Source: Flavobacteriales bacterium (GTDB lineage Bacteria; Bacteroidota; Bacteroidia; UBA10329). Taken from it: a DNA stretch of 64,000 nt. Positions 24,844 through 33,681 of this stretch are shown here, one piece after another. Position numbers and translations under genes: made by a program. Location of the stretch: contig JACJZQ010000012.1 of the NCBI GenBank assembly GCA_020635495.1, positions 1 through 64,000 of the forward strand, read 5' to 3'. Under the pieces are notes generated by a model. The model ran no database searches. It saw only the letters and a list, made by a program, of their open reading frames with translations, and was not told the origin of the DNA. The number at the start of each line of letters is the position of its first letter. The first letter of the stretch is position 1.

Positions 24844-27306
24844 CTACTCGTATTTACCCTTGAACAATCTTGAAAGGAGGTTACCGCCATTCTCGTTTTC
24901 GTCTTCTTCGTAGTATCCATACCCGTATCCGTATCCATAACCGTATCCATAACCATATCCGTAACCATATCCGTAACCATAGCCATAGCCATATCCATAG
25001 CCATATCCGTATCCGGAACGCTGTGTTTCCTGACCATTCAAAATGATTGATAAGTTGGATATCTGATTCTCGAATTTCAGACGGGCAATGTTGTCAATGA
25101 ATGGCTTCTTCGAATAATTGGCCCTTGCAATGTAAATCGGGTAATCCGCTTTCTGCATGTTCAGAATACCGTCTGTTACAATACCACATGGCGGGTTATC
25201 TATGATGATGATGTCGTACGTCTTTTTCAACTCTTCTACCACCTGATCCATTCTTGGATTGATAATGAGCTCCGATGGGTTTGGAGGAATAGGCCCCGCT
25301 GTAATGAAGTCGAGATTTTCCAACGTACTGGATTTGATACATTCTTCTACCGTATCCTGTCCAATAAGCAGAGTACTCATACCCTTATCGTTCTCCACGT
25401 TGAATCCGAGGTGGATCTTCGGCTTTCTCATGTCAAGGTCAAGAATAACCACTCTCTTGCCCGCATAGGCAATGATTCCTCCCAAGTTGATGGCCACGAA
25501 TGTTTTTCCCTCTCCAGAAATAGTACTGGTAATGGACACCAATTTGGGGCCTTCAGCCTCTGATAAATATTTCAGATTCGTTCGAATTGCCCTGAACGCT
25601 TCCGAGATCATCGATTTCGGGTTCTTGTCTACGAGCAACTGTGAGTTTGGTATATCCTTCTTATATCTAGGAACAACCCCCAAAACGGCTATGTCAATGT
25701 GTTTTACAATGTCCCTTATCGATACTATTTGATTGAACAGGAGGTATTTGAAAATGATGATACCCAAGCTAAGCATTAGCGATCCCACAAAAGCAATGGT
25801 AATCACCGATCTTTTGTCTGGAAAAACCGGATTTGCTGGAGTTGTGGCTTCTTGCAACAGTCTGTTGGTAGAAATGTAACCAGCTTTGGATATGGAGTAT
25901 TCGGCCTTACGCTCAACCAATGTGTTGTAAAAGCTCTCATTAACCCTATTTATTCTCAATAACCGCGAGTATTCAATCTCATCGTATGAAGTCCCCCCGC
26001 TGTAGGCAAGCTTTTTATAAATACCCAGTTGTTTATTCAATTCAGCCCTTTCATTTGAGATGCTTTGTCTTACAGATGCTAGAGACTCGATGATCAATTT
26101 TTTCTGAATGCCTATTTGGTAATTCAAGGCTTTTACTTGATCACTGTTCTCTTTTACCACGTAAAGCATCTGCTCGCGCTGTAAGAGCAAATTCTGCAGG
26201 TTTTTCAGTGAAGTAGCAATTGTACCTTCATACTGGGAACCGGCCAAAAGTGAAACAAGCCTGTATACATCAAGATCTTTGTTTCCCTCCACTTCTTTCT
26301 CAACATCTGAAAGGATGTTTTCTTCTACTGATATCTGAAGCAGTTCCTTTTCCAGTTCTTCCAACCTACCGTCCACACTTGGTAAGGCTCTTGAATTGTC
26401 TTTGGTCGGGTCAATATTGTAAGCCTGTCTAAACGATTTAATATTGTTTTCTGATTCGTAAAGCCTGTCGTAGATTCTTGCCAACTGACTATCAATGAAC
26501 TTCAGGATTTCACTCGATGATTTCTGTTTTCGAAGCTTGTCGCTTTCTATGAAGTCGTTGGCAATCTGATTAACAATATCCTTGGTCTTCAAGGCATTGT
26601 GGTCCTTGACCTTAATATTGATGGTCTTGGCAAACTCATTTAAAATCTCAACTTCCAACTTTGCCAGATACTTGTTAAGATTACTCTGTTGACTATTGAG
26701 AACAAAGTAGAATTGGTTCTGGTCGTCATTCTGATTCTGAAAAATTCTTTCCAGATTGGTTGGGGTGATTTTAATAGTAAGATCGTTGGTCTTGATGGTG
26801 TCCAACATCGATGCTTCTTGGGCCACAACTACATCGCCTATCGTGTATTCCAAATAGACCCTGAAATTATCCAGAAACTTAACGTTGATAGGTTGATTAA
26901 GTATGTCGTTATTAATCACCTTGTAATCAACAGAATACGGGGATGCTCTGTACAGTTCAGAGCTGAGAATCTCTCCTTTGATCATATAGCTTATATCCAA
27001 CGGCAGCTTTGCCAGAGATTCTCCAATAGCAACTGGAGATCGCAAGAATTCTATTTCCTCATGGATGGTCTGCGAGTAGATGTTGGTGGTTTGAAGTAAT
27101 GCATTGGTTCTTGTATCATGCCCCAATTGTACTGTGGCCGCAGATTGGTAGACAGGAGGCGTGAACCGCAGATACAGAAAGGCGACAAATGCGAAAAACG
27201 TGAACAAAATAACAATCAACAGAACATTTTGCCGCGTTATGTTGAGTAACAGGCCAATGTCTATCTCATCGTTAATAAGAGGTATGTTCTGCTTCTTATT
27301 GTCCAA
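24844..27306 (-). CDS. Wzc-like polysaccharide co-polymerase and tyrosine autokinase with (Gly-Tyr)17 tail
   Basis: An 820-residue inner-membrane protein that governs polymer length and export with the Wza-like partner. A Wzz domain begins after TM1 (about 28-48), a long periplasmic coiled coil follows (about 230-430), and TM2 lies near 500. The cytoplasmic BY-kinase has Walker A STISGEGKTFVAINLGG, Walker A' VVILDLDMRKPK and Walker B DIIIIDNPPCG. Such kinases autophosphorylate a C-terminal tyrosine cluster. Here the cluster is replaced by seventeen perfect Gly-Tyr dipeptides followed by Tyr and an acidic stretch. The gene overlaps the Wza-like gene by 11 bases. Confidence 0.93.
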   Translation of the reverse strand: MDNKKQNIPLINDEIDIGLLLNITRQNVLLIVILFTFFAFVAFLYLRFTPPVYQSAATVQLGHDTRTNALLQTTNIYSQTIHEEIEFLRSPVAIGESLAKLPLDISYMIKGEILSSELYRASPYSVDYKVINNDILNQPINVKFLDNFRVYLEYTIGDVVVAQEASMLDTIKTNDLTIKITPTNLERIFQNQNDDQNQFYFVLNSQQSNLNKYLAKLEVEILNEFAKTINIKVKDHNALKTKDIVNQIANDFIESDKLRKQKSSSEILKFIDSQLARIYDRLYESENNIKSFRQAYNIDPTKDNSRALPSVDGRLEELEKELLQISVEENILSDVEKEVEGNKDLDVYRLVSLLAGSQYEGTIATSLKNLQNLLLQREQMLYVVKENSDQVKALNYQIGIQKKLIIESLASVRQSISNERAELNKQLGIYKKLAYSGGTSYDEIEYSRLLRINRVNESFYNTLVERKAEYSISKAGYISTNRLLQEATTPANPVFPDKRSVITIAFVGSLMLSLGIIIFKYLLFNQIVSIRDIVKHIDIAVLGVVPRYKKDIPNSQLLVDKNPKSMISEAFRAIRTNLKYLSEAEGPKLVSITSTISGEGKTFVAINLGGIIAYAGKRVVILDLDMRKPKIHLGFNVENDKGMSTLLIGQDTVEECIKSSTLENLDFITAGPIPPNPSELIINPRMDQVVEELKKTYDIIIIDNPPCGIVTDGILNMQKADYPIYIARANYSKKPFIDNIARLKFENQISNLSIILNGQETQRSGYGYGYGYGYGYGYGYGYGYGYGYGYGYGYGYGYYEEDENENGGNLLSRLFKGKYE
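24913..25014 (-). repeat. Hexanucleotide coding repeat (Gly-Tyr)17
   Basis: Seventeen tandem hexamers of the form GGN TAY, 102 bases, encode the kinase tail. Third positions vary between copies while the peptide stays perfectly regular. Repeat-number changes would be multiples of six bases and would preserve the frame. Confidence 0.95.
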
Positions 27307-28057
27307 GTCGTTGGAGTTGCGTTATAATGGCACTGGTTGTTACAATAGTTGTGAGAACGGAGAGATAAGGAGCAATTTCCGACATTATTGTTCGCACGTA
27401 ACCCTTTCTTACATCAATGTAAATGATGTCATTAGCCTGTAGCACCAAGTTGGCATTCTTCATGCCGCTTAGTGTAGAAAGATCGATCTTGTAAACTTCC
27501 GGGTTCTTAAGGTCTCCTCTTATCAAACGAATGTTATGAGCCTTTCCGTCTGCAGGTATGCCGCCAGTGGAAGCTAATACTTCGAAGAGAGTGGTATTGT
27601 CGTTTAACAACGGAACAACAGATGTATTGCTTCCGGCAAATATCATTACACGTTTATTGCTGACCTCCAATAGAACAAAGGGATTATTGTAGAATTCGGA
27701 ATACTTATCCTCAATCAGCATCTCGGCTTGCCTAATGGTTAACCCTGACAAGTACACCCTTCCGAAAAGTGGAAGTTTGGCAAACCCATCAGATTCAATA
27801 CTGATTCCAAAACTTGTACCCCCACCCACCAGAACACCAGGCCCTGTTTGGATATTGATCAATCCTGATCCGTCATTAGTAAATAGACGAACTGCTACTT
27901 TGTCATCAGGTGCAATACGATACTCTGTTTCAATGATGTCTTCGAACTTCGAATATTCGAATCCTTTGGGAATTCTGAGCATTCGTTCACTGAAAAGATA
28001 GCGGTCGCAGGAACTGAACAGAACCAAGACCAATAGACCTACCAACCGTAACTTCAT
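27296..28057 (-). CDS. Wza-like polysaccharide export lipoprotein
   Basis: A 253-residue protein with lipobox LFSSC (Cys about residue 17). It contains the polysaccharide export domain (YRIAPDDKVAVRLF, about 48-62), the SLBB-like region GFAKLPLFGRVYLSGLTIRQAE and SGLTIRQAEMLIEDKYSE. The C-terminal hydrophobic helix (SVLTTIVTTSAIITQL) could be the outer-membrane-spanning segment of the Wza family. It forms the outer-membrane channel that works with the Wzc-like kinase, whose gene overlaps the 3' end by 11 bases. Confidence 0.92.
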   Translation of the reverse strand: MKLRLVGLLVLVLFSSCDRYLFSERMLRIPKGFEYSKFEDIIETEYRIAPDDKVAVRLFTNDGSGLINIQTGPGVLVGGGTSFGISIESDGFAKLPLFGRVYLSGLTIRQAEMLIEDKYSEFYNNPFVLLEVSNKRVMIFAGSNTSVVPLLNDNTTLFEVLASTGGIPADGKAHNIRLIRGDLKNPEVYKIDLSTLSGMKNANLVLQANDIIYIDVRKGYVRTIMSEIAPYLSVLTTIVTTSAIITQLQRLGQ

Positions 28058-28113
28058 TCAGTGCTCAGATTTCTGCAAAGTTAAGATTATAAAGTGCTGA
28101 ACGTAATGTGGTT

Positions 28114-29301
28114 TTAACCAAGCAGTTGTTGATAAAGACGGTCCATATCGGCCGTTAACCGAGAGTAGTGGAATCGTTCTCCAACATGTCCCCAGCCATC
28201 ATTGCTCATTTGCACCCTCAGCGGCTTATCTTCTACCAATTTCATCAGGTTCTCCGCCATTTTCAGTTCATCTTCAGGCTCTGCCAGAAATCCGGTCACT
28301 CCGTGTTCTACCACATTCTCAACACCTCCAACGTTGGTCGAAATCACAGGCGTACCACTTGCCTGAGCTTCAATTAGACTTACCGGTGTTCCTTCATTTT
28401 TTGAAGTAAGAACAACGATATCCAGCCCAGCATTAATGCGGTCAATGTCGTTTCTCCATGAGCAGAATGTCATCGGTGCGTTTTCAGGTTTGTAGTCAGG
28501 GTAAGCATTGAATTCAATGCTCATTTCGCTACAGAAATCTTCCAGGTTCTGTCGCATTTCTCCATCACCAACCACAAAGAATCGGACCTTTTTGGTGGTG
28601 TTGTCCAACACGTGCCTTGCTAATCGAAGAAAGTAACGGTGGTCTTTCACATCCACCAATCGACCAATGATGCCAATGGCAACTTCATCTGGCTGAATGT
28701 TGAATTCCTCTCGGAATGAGAGTCGCTTTTCCTTCGTATCCGTTCGGAAACGGTCAAGGTCAAACCCAAGAGGAATCACCTCAAACTTTTCTGGTGGCGC
28801 GATTTTGTGTTCTATCGAAAGTTCGTGCTTCTGAATCTCACTTATGGCAATGATCTTGGATGTTCTTTTGGCCAATGACCGTTCAATCTGCTTGAACATG
28901 TTCGTCTTCAACTTATTGAAATACGAATGGAAGTAATGTCCGTGAAATGTGTGCACGATTACTGGCACTTTCCTATTGTGCGCGGCCAATCTGCCAATTG
29001 CCCCTGGTTTGGAGGCGTGTGTGTGAACGATATCCGGCTTGAAATCGTCTATGATCTTCTCGATGGCTCGGTACGCGGCCATATCCACGCCCAAGCTGAT
29101 TTCCCGTTTCATTTCGGGAATGATGATGGGCTCTATACCAAGGTCTGCCAAGATGTGACTTGAACTTGCTTCGTTCTCTTCTTTGTCGCCTCCAATGAGC
29201 AATGTTTCGTACTGATGCGGAAGATACTTCGTCAAATAAGCAACATTGAATGTTGGCCCGCCCAGATTGAAGCGGTTGGCTATTCGTAGTATTCTTGGCA
29301 T
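28114..29301 (-). CDS. Glycosyltransferase family 4
   Basis: A 395-residue cytoplasmic GT-B enzyme. The N-terminal half has LGGPTFNVAYLTKYL and the HTHASKPGAIGRLAA motif. The C-terminal Rossmann half has IGIIGRLVDVKDHRYFLRLAR and the E-x7-E donor-binding motif in SKNEGTPVSLIEAQASGTPVIST. The family makes retaining glycosidic bonds from nucleotide sugars. It starts 3 bases after the asnB stop and belongs to the polysaccharide locus. Donor and acceptor are unknown. Confidence 0.92.
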   Translation of the reverse strand: MPRILRIANRFNLGGPTFNVAYLTKYLPHQYETLLIGGDKEENEASSSHILADLGIEPIIIPEMKREISLGVDMAAYRAIEKIIDDFKPDIVHTHASKPGAIGRLAAHNRKVPVIVHTFHGHYFHSYFNKLKTNMFKQIERSLAKRTSKIIAISEIQKHELSIEHKIAPPEKFEVIPLGFDLDRFRTDTKEKRLSFREEFNIQPDEVAIGIIGRLVDVKDHRYFLRLARHVLDNTTKKVRFFVVGDGEMRQNLEDFCSEMSIEFNAYPDYKPENAPMTFCSWRNDIDRINAGLDIVVLTSKNEGTPVSLIEAQASGTPVISTNVGGVENVVEHGVTGFLAEPEDELKMAENLMKLVEDKPLRVQMSNDGWGHVGERFHYSRLTADMDRLYQQLLG

Positions 29302-29304
29302 TGG

Positions 29305-31188
29305 TTACTGGCGAATATACTTTTTCCACCACGTCTGGAAAACGATTAGATTCCAAATATGCGTAGCGGAATCGCCTGGGTCGTTAGAGTGTAATTTGTT
29401 AAGAAGTACTTCGACCGCATTCCAATTGAAAATTCCTTGTTCATCGATCAATTTCCTGCTCAAGAGGTCATCTTTTATCAGCGAATTCAACTCGTCCTTG
29501 AACCAGTTGAGCAACGGAACCTCAAAACCGTGTTTTGGTCTTTTGAAAAGCATTTCTGGCAGATCCGCTCTGAAAGTCTCCTGCAAAATGCGCTTTCGGA
29601 TGGTTGAGGTGATCTTGAAGTTTTCGGGCAGCGAGCAGGCAAACTCAACCACCTCATGATCCAAGAACGGAACGCGCACCTCTAAACTATTCGCCATGCT
29701 CATCAGGTCGACTTTAGTGAGCATATCGTTTCGCAACACTTGGTGGAGGTCGGTGTAAAGCACCTCATCCAGATCGTTGGTTGTTCCCAATTCAGCGGTC
29801 AGCCGCTCCTTTCTCCCCTTCAGTTCGTCCTTGTCAACTTTATCTCTTATCAACTTGTCAACTTCCTCATCTTGCCAAAAGCTCGCCCAATTCCAGTAAC
29901 GGTCTTTCGGCCCAAGCGAAACACCTTCGCTGAACTTCTGCAACTGACGAACTCGATTTCCAATACTTGAATTCCGAGAGGCTGGCAATAGAAACCATAA
30001 AGGTTTCAATGCGGCCACCACTTGTTCTTTTATACCTAGGTTTCTTGCTCTGAATTCAGCCGCGTGCTTGTTGTAACCGCTAAAAAGCTCATCAGCACCA
30101 TCGCCCGACAGGGCAACGGTAACATGCTTTCGGGTGTGCTTGCACAGAATGTGAACGGGTAGGGCAGAGCTATCAGCAAATGGGCGGTCAATGTAGTTAA
30201 GTACATCATGCAGGTCGGCATACAGGTCGTCATTCGTGAGTTTGAAAACCGTGTGATTGGAGCCGATCTTCTTAGCTACGGCCTCAGCGTAATGCGTTTC
30301 ATCGAACAGCGGTTCATCAGCATAACCAATGGAAAACGTGTTCAGTTTATCAGTCTGTCTTGCTGCCAATGTGGCAATGATGGAACTGTCAATTCCACCA
30401 CTCAGGAATGAACCCAAAGGCACGTCAGCGATCATTCTTCGCTGAACGGACTTCTCCATCAACTCCTGAAGCTTTTTCTGAGCTTTCTCGTAGGTCAGTT
30501 TCGTTTTCGAAGCGGTTGGCTTAGGTATTTGCCAATAGCTACCGCTTTGAACCTTTGAACCCTGAACTTTGAACCACGTCCCTGGTTCCAGCTCTACCAC
30601 ATTCTTAAAGATCGTCTCTGGATAAGGCGTGTAGTTGAACTGATGATAGAGGAACTGCGAATCCTTATCGATCACCTTCGGAATCCCGAAAGCGATCAGT
30701 GATTTCATCTCACTTCCAAAGACAATGGCATTTTCATCCTGATAGACCAACAACGGTTTGATGCCCATTCGGTCACGGGCTAGAAACAGTTCGTCTGTTT
30801 CCTTATCGTGAATGGCAAAAGCGAAGAAGCCATTCAGCTTGTCCAATACCTTTTCGCCCCATTCGATATATCCTTGCAGCAGAATCTCCGTGTCCGAAGT
30901 TGTTCTTGGGTTGAAATCCGTTAACTCCTGTTGAACTTCACGATAGTTAAATATCTCTCCGTTGAAAACAATGGTATATCTCCCAGTACCATCCGCAAAC
31001 GGCTGATTGGCCGATGCTGACGTGTCAATGATTGCTAACCGCGCATGTCCAAGTGCCGTGCTCTTCTCCATGTACTTCCCAGAACCATCAGGTCCACGCA
31101 GCGACATGGTTGCAATGGCGGCATCCAACTTGGAATGGAATTCCTTCCCTAATTCAGTTAACGCATAAGCACCTGTTATTCCGCACAT
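29305..31188 (-). CDS. asnB: Asparagine synthase (glutamine-hydrolysing)
   Basis: A 627-residue two-domain enzyme. Cys2 of MCGITG is the glutaminase nucleophile (class II amidotransferase domain, about 1-195). The synthetase domain has the PP-loop GSFLSGGIDSSIIATLA (about 260) and DEAD-like GDGADELFSGYN. In polysaccharide loci such enzymes may amidate sugars or simply supply Asn. The linker between the domains contains the peptide KVQGSKVQSG, encoded by copies of an intergenic repeat (30545-30575); the surrounding EPGTWF and SYWQIP match the family, so the insertion is in frame and probably tolerated. Confidence 0.93.
   Translation of the reverse strand: MCGITGAYALTELGKEFHSKLDAAIATMSLRGPDGSGKYMEKSTALGHARLAIIDTSASANQPFADGTGRYTIVFNGEIFNYREVQQELTDFNPRTTSDTEILLQGYIEWGEKVLDKLNGFFAFAIHDKETDELFLARDRMGIKPLLVYQDENAIVFGSEMKSLIAFGIPKVIDKDSQFLYHQFNYTPYPETIFKNVVELEPGTWFKVQGSKVQSGSYWQIPKPTASKTKLTYEKAQKKLQELMEKSVQRRMIADVPLGSFLSGGIDSSIIATLAARQTDKLNTFSIGYADEPLFDETHYAEAVAKKIGSNHTVFKLTNDDLYADLHDVLNYIDRPFADSSALPVHILCKHTRKHVTVALSGDGADELFSGYNKHAAEFRARNLGIKEQVVAALKPLWFLLPASRNSSIGNRVRQLQKFSEGVSLGPKDRYWNWASFWQDEEVDKLIRDKVDKDELKGRKERLTAELGTTNDLDEVLYTDLHQVLRNDMLTKVDLMSMANSLEVRVPFLDHEVVEFACSLPENFKITSTIRKRILQETFRADLPEMLFKRPKHGFEVPLLNWFKDELNSLIKDDLLSRKLIDEQGIFNWNAVEVLLNKLHSNDPGDSATHIWNLIVFQTWWKKYIRQ
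30545..30575. repeat. GTTCAAAG-type direct repeats inside asnB
   Basis: CTTTGAAC occurs twice in tandem at 30545-30560, followed by two partial copies. The same family occurs in non-coding DNA at 33363-33388. Confidence 0.7.
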
Positions 31189-31208
31189 TTTCTAAGTGGG
31201 TATTAAGC

Positions 31209-31820
31209 TCAAACGAATAGCTCAATGAATTGCAAATGACCTAATAAAAACGGAGTTCTCCGCTTGATCTTAAAACCAAATGACCGGAGATAGCTCTGAA
31301 AGTCCGATCGCACGAACGTAAGAAAGTACTTGCTTTCGAATGTGTTTATCAACGTTGCAGAAATGCCAGCTAAGAATTTGTTTTTCGGCAGATCGTGTTC
31401 CAAAATGAACAGCTTTCCGTCTGGTTTCAAAACGCGCTTCGACTCTTTCAAAACAGCATCTCTAATTTCCAAAGGCATATCATGTAATCCCAAACTGATG
31501 GTCACGATATCAAAAGAATCATCTTCAAAATCCATCCGACTTGCATCCATTTGTCGGAATGTGATGTTTTCAGCTTTGGATTTCCTCCTGGCAACAGCAA
31601 GCATTTTATCTGACAGGTCAATGCCAACAACCTTATCGGCTTTCTTCCCCAACTCAATGGCAAGACTTCCAGTACCTGTAGCGACATCTAAGACAGATTT
31701 ACCGTTTGGATTTATCTGTTCGACATTCTTCTTTCGGATGCCTGACAGCAACAGCTCAAATGCATCGTAGATCGGAGCCCATCGAGAGAATAGCTTGTCG
31801 TTGTATGCTTTATAATCCAT
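31209..31820 (-). CDS. Class I SAM-dependent methyltransferase, UbiE/MenG-like
   Basis: A 203-residue enzyme. The SAM-binding motif I is VLDVATGTGSLAIELG (about 42-57), followed by VVGIDLSDKMLAVARRK and the post-motif DIVTISLGLHDMP. The N-terminal FSRWAPIYDAFE resembles UbiE/MenG, which C-methylates demethylmenaquinone, but the protein is shorter and its C-terminus is unusual, so the quinone substrate is not certain. It lies between the lpdA terminator and asnB, all on the minus strand. Confidence 0.8.
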   Translation of the reverse strand: MDYKAYNDKLFSRWAPIYDAFELLLSGIRKKNVEQINPNGKSVLDVATGTGSLAIELGKKADKVVGIDLSDKMLAVARRKSKAENITFRQMDASRMDFEDDSFDIVTISLGLHDMPLEIRDAVLKESKRVLKPDGKLFILEHDLPKNKFLAGISATLINTFESKYFLTFVRSDFQSYLRSFGFKIKRRTPFLLGHLQFIELFV

Positions 31821-31850
31821 CCACGGAACTCAGTAAGCTAACTCTAAATA

Positions 31851-31877
31851 ACAGAAAAGCCGTCATTGAGACGGCCT
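31851..31877 (-). terminator. Probable terminator after lpdA
   Basis: On the minus strand GCCGTC and GACGGC (31859-31864 and 31870-31875) pair around a 5-base loop and are followed by TTTTCTGTT. Next to it, 31883-31911 is a low-complexity CTAATTNCCTAAT block. Confidence 0.65.
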
Positions 31878-31915
31878 TCATTCTAATTACCTAATAGCCT
31901 AATTCCCTAATCAAC

Positions 31916-33304
31916 TCAAAGATGTATCACCTCATCATACGCTGCTGCGGCAGCTTCCATCACCGCTTCACTCATGGTCGGGTGGGGATGAACTGTCTTG
32001 ATAATCTCATGACCTGTGGTTTCCAGTTTTCGGATGGCAACGATCTCCGCGATCATTTCTGTTACGTTGGCACCTATCATGTGTCCGCCTAGTAACTCAC
32101 CATACTTTGCATCGAAGATCAACTTCACGAAACCATCTTTCGCGCCAGCAGCACTTGCCTTGCCAGATGCTGAGAATGGAAACTTACCCACTTTGATGTC
32201 ATAACCGGCTTCTTTGGCAGCAGCTTCGGTGTAACCCACAGAAGCCACTTCTGGAGAACAGTACGTACATCCAGGGATGTTCTTGTAATCCAATGGCTCG
32301 GGGTTTTCTCCAGCAATTTTCTCCACGCAGATAATTCCTTCTGCACTTGCAACGTGGGCTAATGCAGGACCAGGAATACAATCACCAATAGCAAATACGT
32401 TAGGGATGTTGGTGGCGTAGAACTCATCCACTTTGATGCGACCGCCATCCACAATAACCCCCACATCTTCCAATCCGCAGCCTTCCACGTTGGCTTGAAT
32501 TCCAACGGCCGAAAGCACCACATCGCATTCGATCACCTCTTCACCTTTCTTGGTCTTCATGGTCACTTTGCAACCGCTGCCCGAAGTATCCACTTTCTCC
32601 ACCGAGCTTTCGGTCATGATGGTCATACCCGCCTTCTTGAACGACCGCGCCAACTGCTTGCTTACTTCCTCATCCTCCACAGGAACGATATTCGGCAAAT
32701 ACTCCACAATGGTCACTTCTGTGCCGATGGCGTTGTAGAAATACGCGAACTCTACACCAATAGCACCAGAACCAACAACAACCATCTTCTTTGGTTGCTT
32801 GTCCAGCGTCATGGCTTCGCGATAGCCGATGATCTTCTTGCCATCCTGCTTCAGGTTTGGCAATTCTCTACTGCGCGCACCTAGCGCCAGAATGATGTTC
32901 TTGGCAGTAACGTCCGATTTCTTCCCGTCCGCATCCGTCACCTCAACCGTGGTGTTGTTCTTTAGCTTCCCGAAGCCCGCAATGTGGTCTATCTTATTCT
33001 TCTTGAAGAGAAACTGAATACCCTTGCTCATCCCATCGGCCACGCCACGGCTGCGCTTCACCATTTCCTTGATATCCGCCTTGCTATTGCCCACAGAAAC
33101 ACCGTAATCGGCAGCGTGTTGAATGTATTCGAACACATTGGCACTCTTCAGCAGCGCCTTGGTAGGAATACAGCCCCAGTTCAGGCAAATACCGCCCAGT
33201 TCCGAACGCTCCACCACGCCCACTTTCATGCCCAATTGCGATGCACGGATAGCAGCCACATAACCACCAGGACCGCTTCCAACAACTATAAGATCGTAAC
33301 TCAT
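31916..33304 (-). CDS. lpdA: Dihydrolipoamide dehydrogenase (E3)
   Basis: A 462-residue FAD enzyme that reoxidises lipoyl groups of 2-oxoacid dehydrogenases and the glycine cleavage system. FAD-binding GSGPGGYVAAIRA is at the N-terminus, the redox-active disulphide is in GGICLNWGCIPTK, the NAD site is VVGSGAIGVEFAYFY, and the catalytic His-Glu is in HPHPTMSEAVMEA near the C-terminus. The ATG at 33304 gives MSYDLIVVG; the longer frame adds a non-conserved leader. No E1 or E2 genes are adjacent. Confidence 0.96.
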   Translation of the reverse strand: MSYDLIVVGSGPGGYVAAIRASQLGMKVGVVERSELGGICLNWGCIPTKALLKSANVFEYIQHAADYGVSVGNSKADIKEMVKRSRGVADGMSKGIQFLFKKNKIDHIAGFGKLKNNTTVEVTDADGKKSDVTAKNIILALGARSRELPNLKQDGKKIIGYREAMTLDKQPKKMVVVGSGAIGVEFAYFYNAIGTEVTIVEYLPNIVPVEDEEVSKQLARSFKKAGMTIMTESSVEKVDTSGSGCKVTMKTKKGEEVIECDVVLSAVGIQANVEGCGLEDVGVIVDGGRIKVDEFYATNIPNVFAIGDCIPGPALAHVASAEGIICVEKIAGENPEPLDYKNIPGCTYCSPEVASVGYTEAAAKEAGYDIKVGKFPFSASGKASAAGAKDGFVKLIFDAKYGELLGGHMIGANVTEMIAEIVAIRKLETTGHEIIKTVHPHPTMSEAVMEAAAAAYDEVIHL

Positions 33305-33362
33305 TCTGTTCGTTTTTTGTCTGGTTGCGAAGGTATTAACCAAATGGAAAAAACGGGAAGTT

Positions 33363-33388
33363 GTTCAAAGTTTAAGGTTCAATGTTCA
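33363..33388. repeat. GTTCAA-type low-complexity direct repeats
   Basis: GTTCAAAG, GTTCAAT and GTTCAAG follow each other within 26 bases just upstream of lpdA. The stretch 33305-33681 contains no convincing gene; it holds this block, the hairpin at 33467-33483 and the inverted repeat at 33492-33618. Confidence 0.6.
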
Positions 33389-33466
33389 AGATGTCCTGAC
33401 TTCGAACTCAAATCCTTGAACCTCTAAAAATCCCGCCCATTTCCTTTTGGCCGGATGAACAGCTTA

Positions 33467-33483
33467 TCGCGCTGCAAGCGCGA
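33467..33483. repeat. Short perfect hairpin
   Basis: TCGCGCT pairs perfectly with AGCGCGA around a 3-base loop. There is no T-run, so it is not an obvious terminator. Confidence 0.5.
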
Positions 33484-33491
33484 GAATGTTT

Positions 33492-33618
33492 GCCAACGGC
33501 TTTTGCTAAAACAAAATGCGATTTAAAATGGAGACTTTTCGAGATACACAGAGGCAACAAGAAACTGATGAGACTGACGGACGTACAGTCCCACGCATTT
33601 GGTTTAGCAATTGTTGGC
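33492..33618. repeat. Long imperfect inverted repeat (attC-like or MITE-like), left of an orphan gene
   Basis: Three paired blocks in order: GCCAAC (33492) with GTTGGC (33613), TTGCTAAA (33503) with TTTAGCAA (33603), and AAATGCG (33514) with CGCATTT (33594). The arms are separated by a 73-base middle and have unequal bulges. The right end continues as GTTGGCGCACGTTTG. A related hairpin lies at 34095-34145, so the two frame the gene at 33682-34083. Confidence 0.65.
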
Positions 33619-33681
33619 GCACGTTTGTTTCATTTAAAAGGAACTCTGTTGGTCGTCACGATTGGTTGTGGTGGTTCATAA

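Noticed and set aside
24840..25037. Met/Asp-rich minus-strand ORF
   Set aside because: Frame-shifted reading of the Gly-Tyr hexamer repeat.
33492..33618. Classical integron attC site
   Set aside because: The cores read GCCAAC/GTTGGC and do not fit RYYYAAC/GTTRRRY, and no integrase is in the window; kept only as attC-like.
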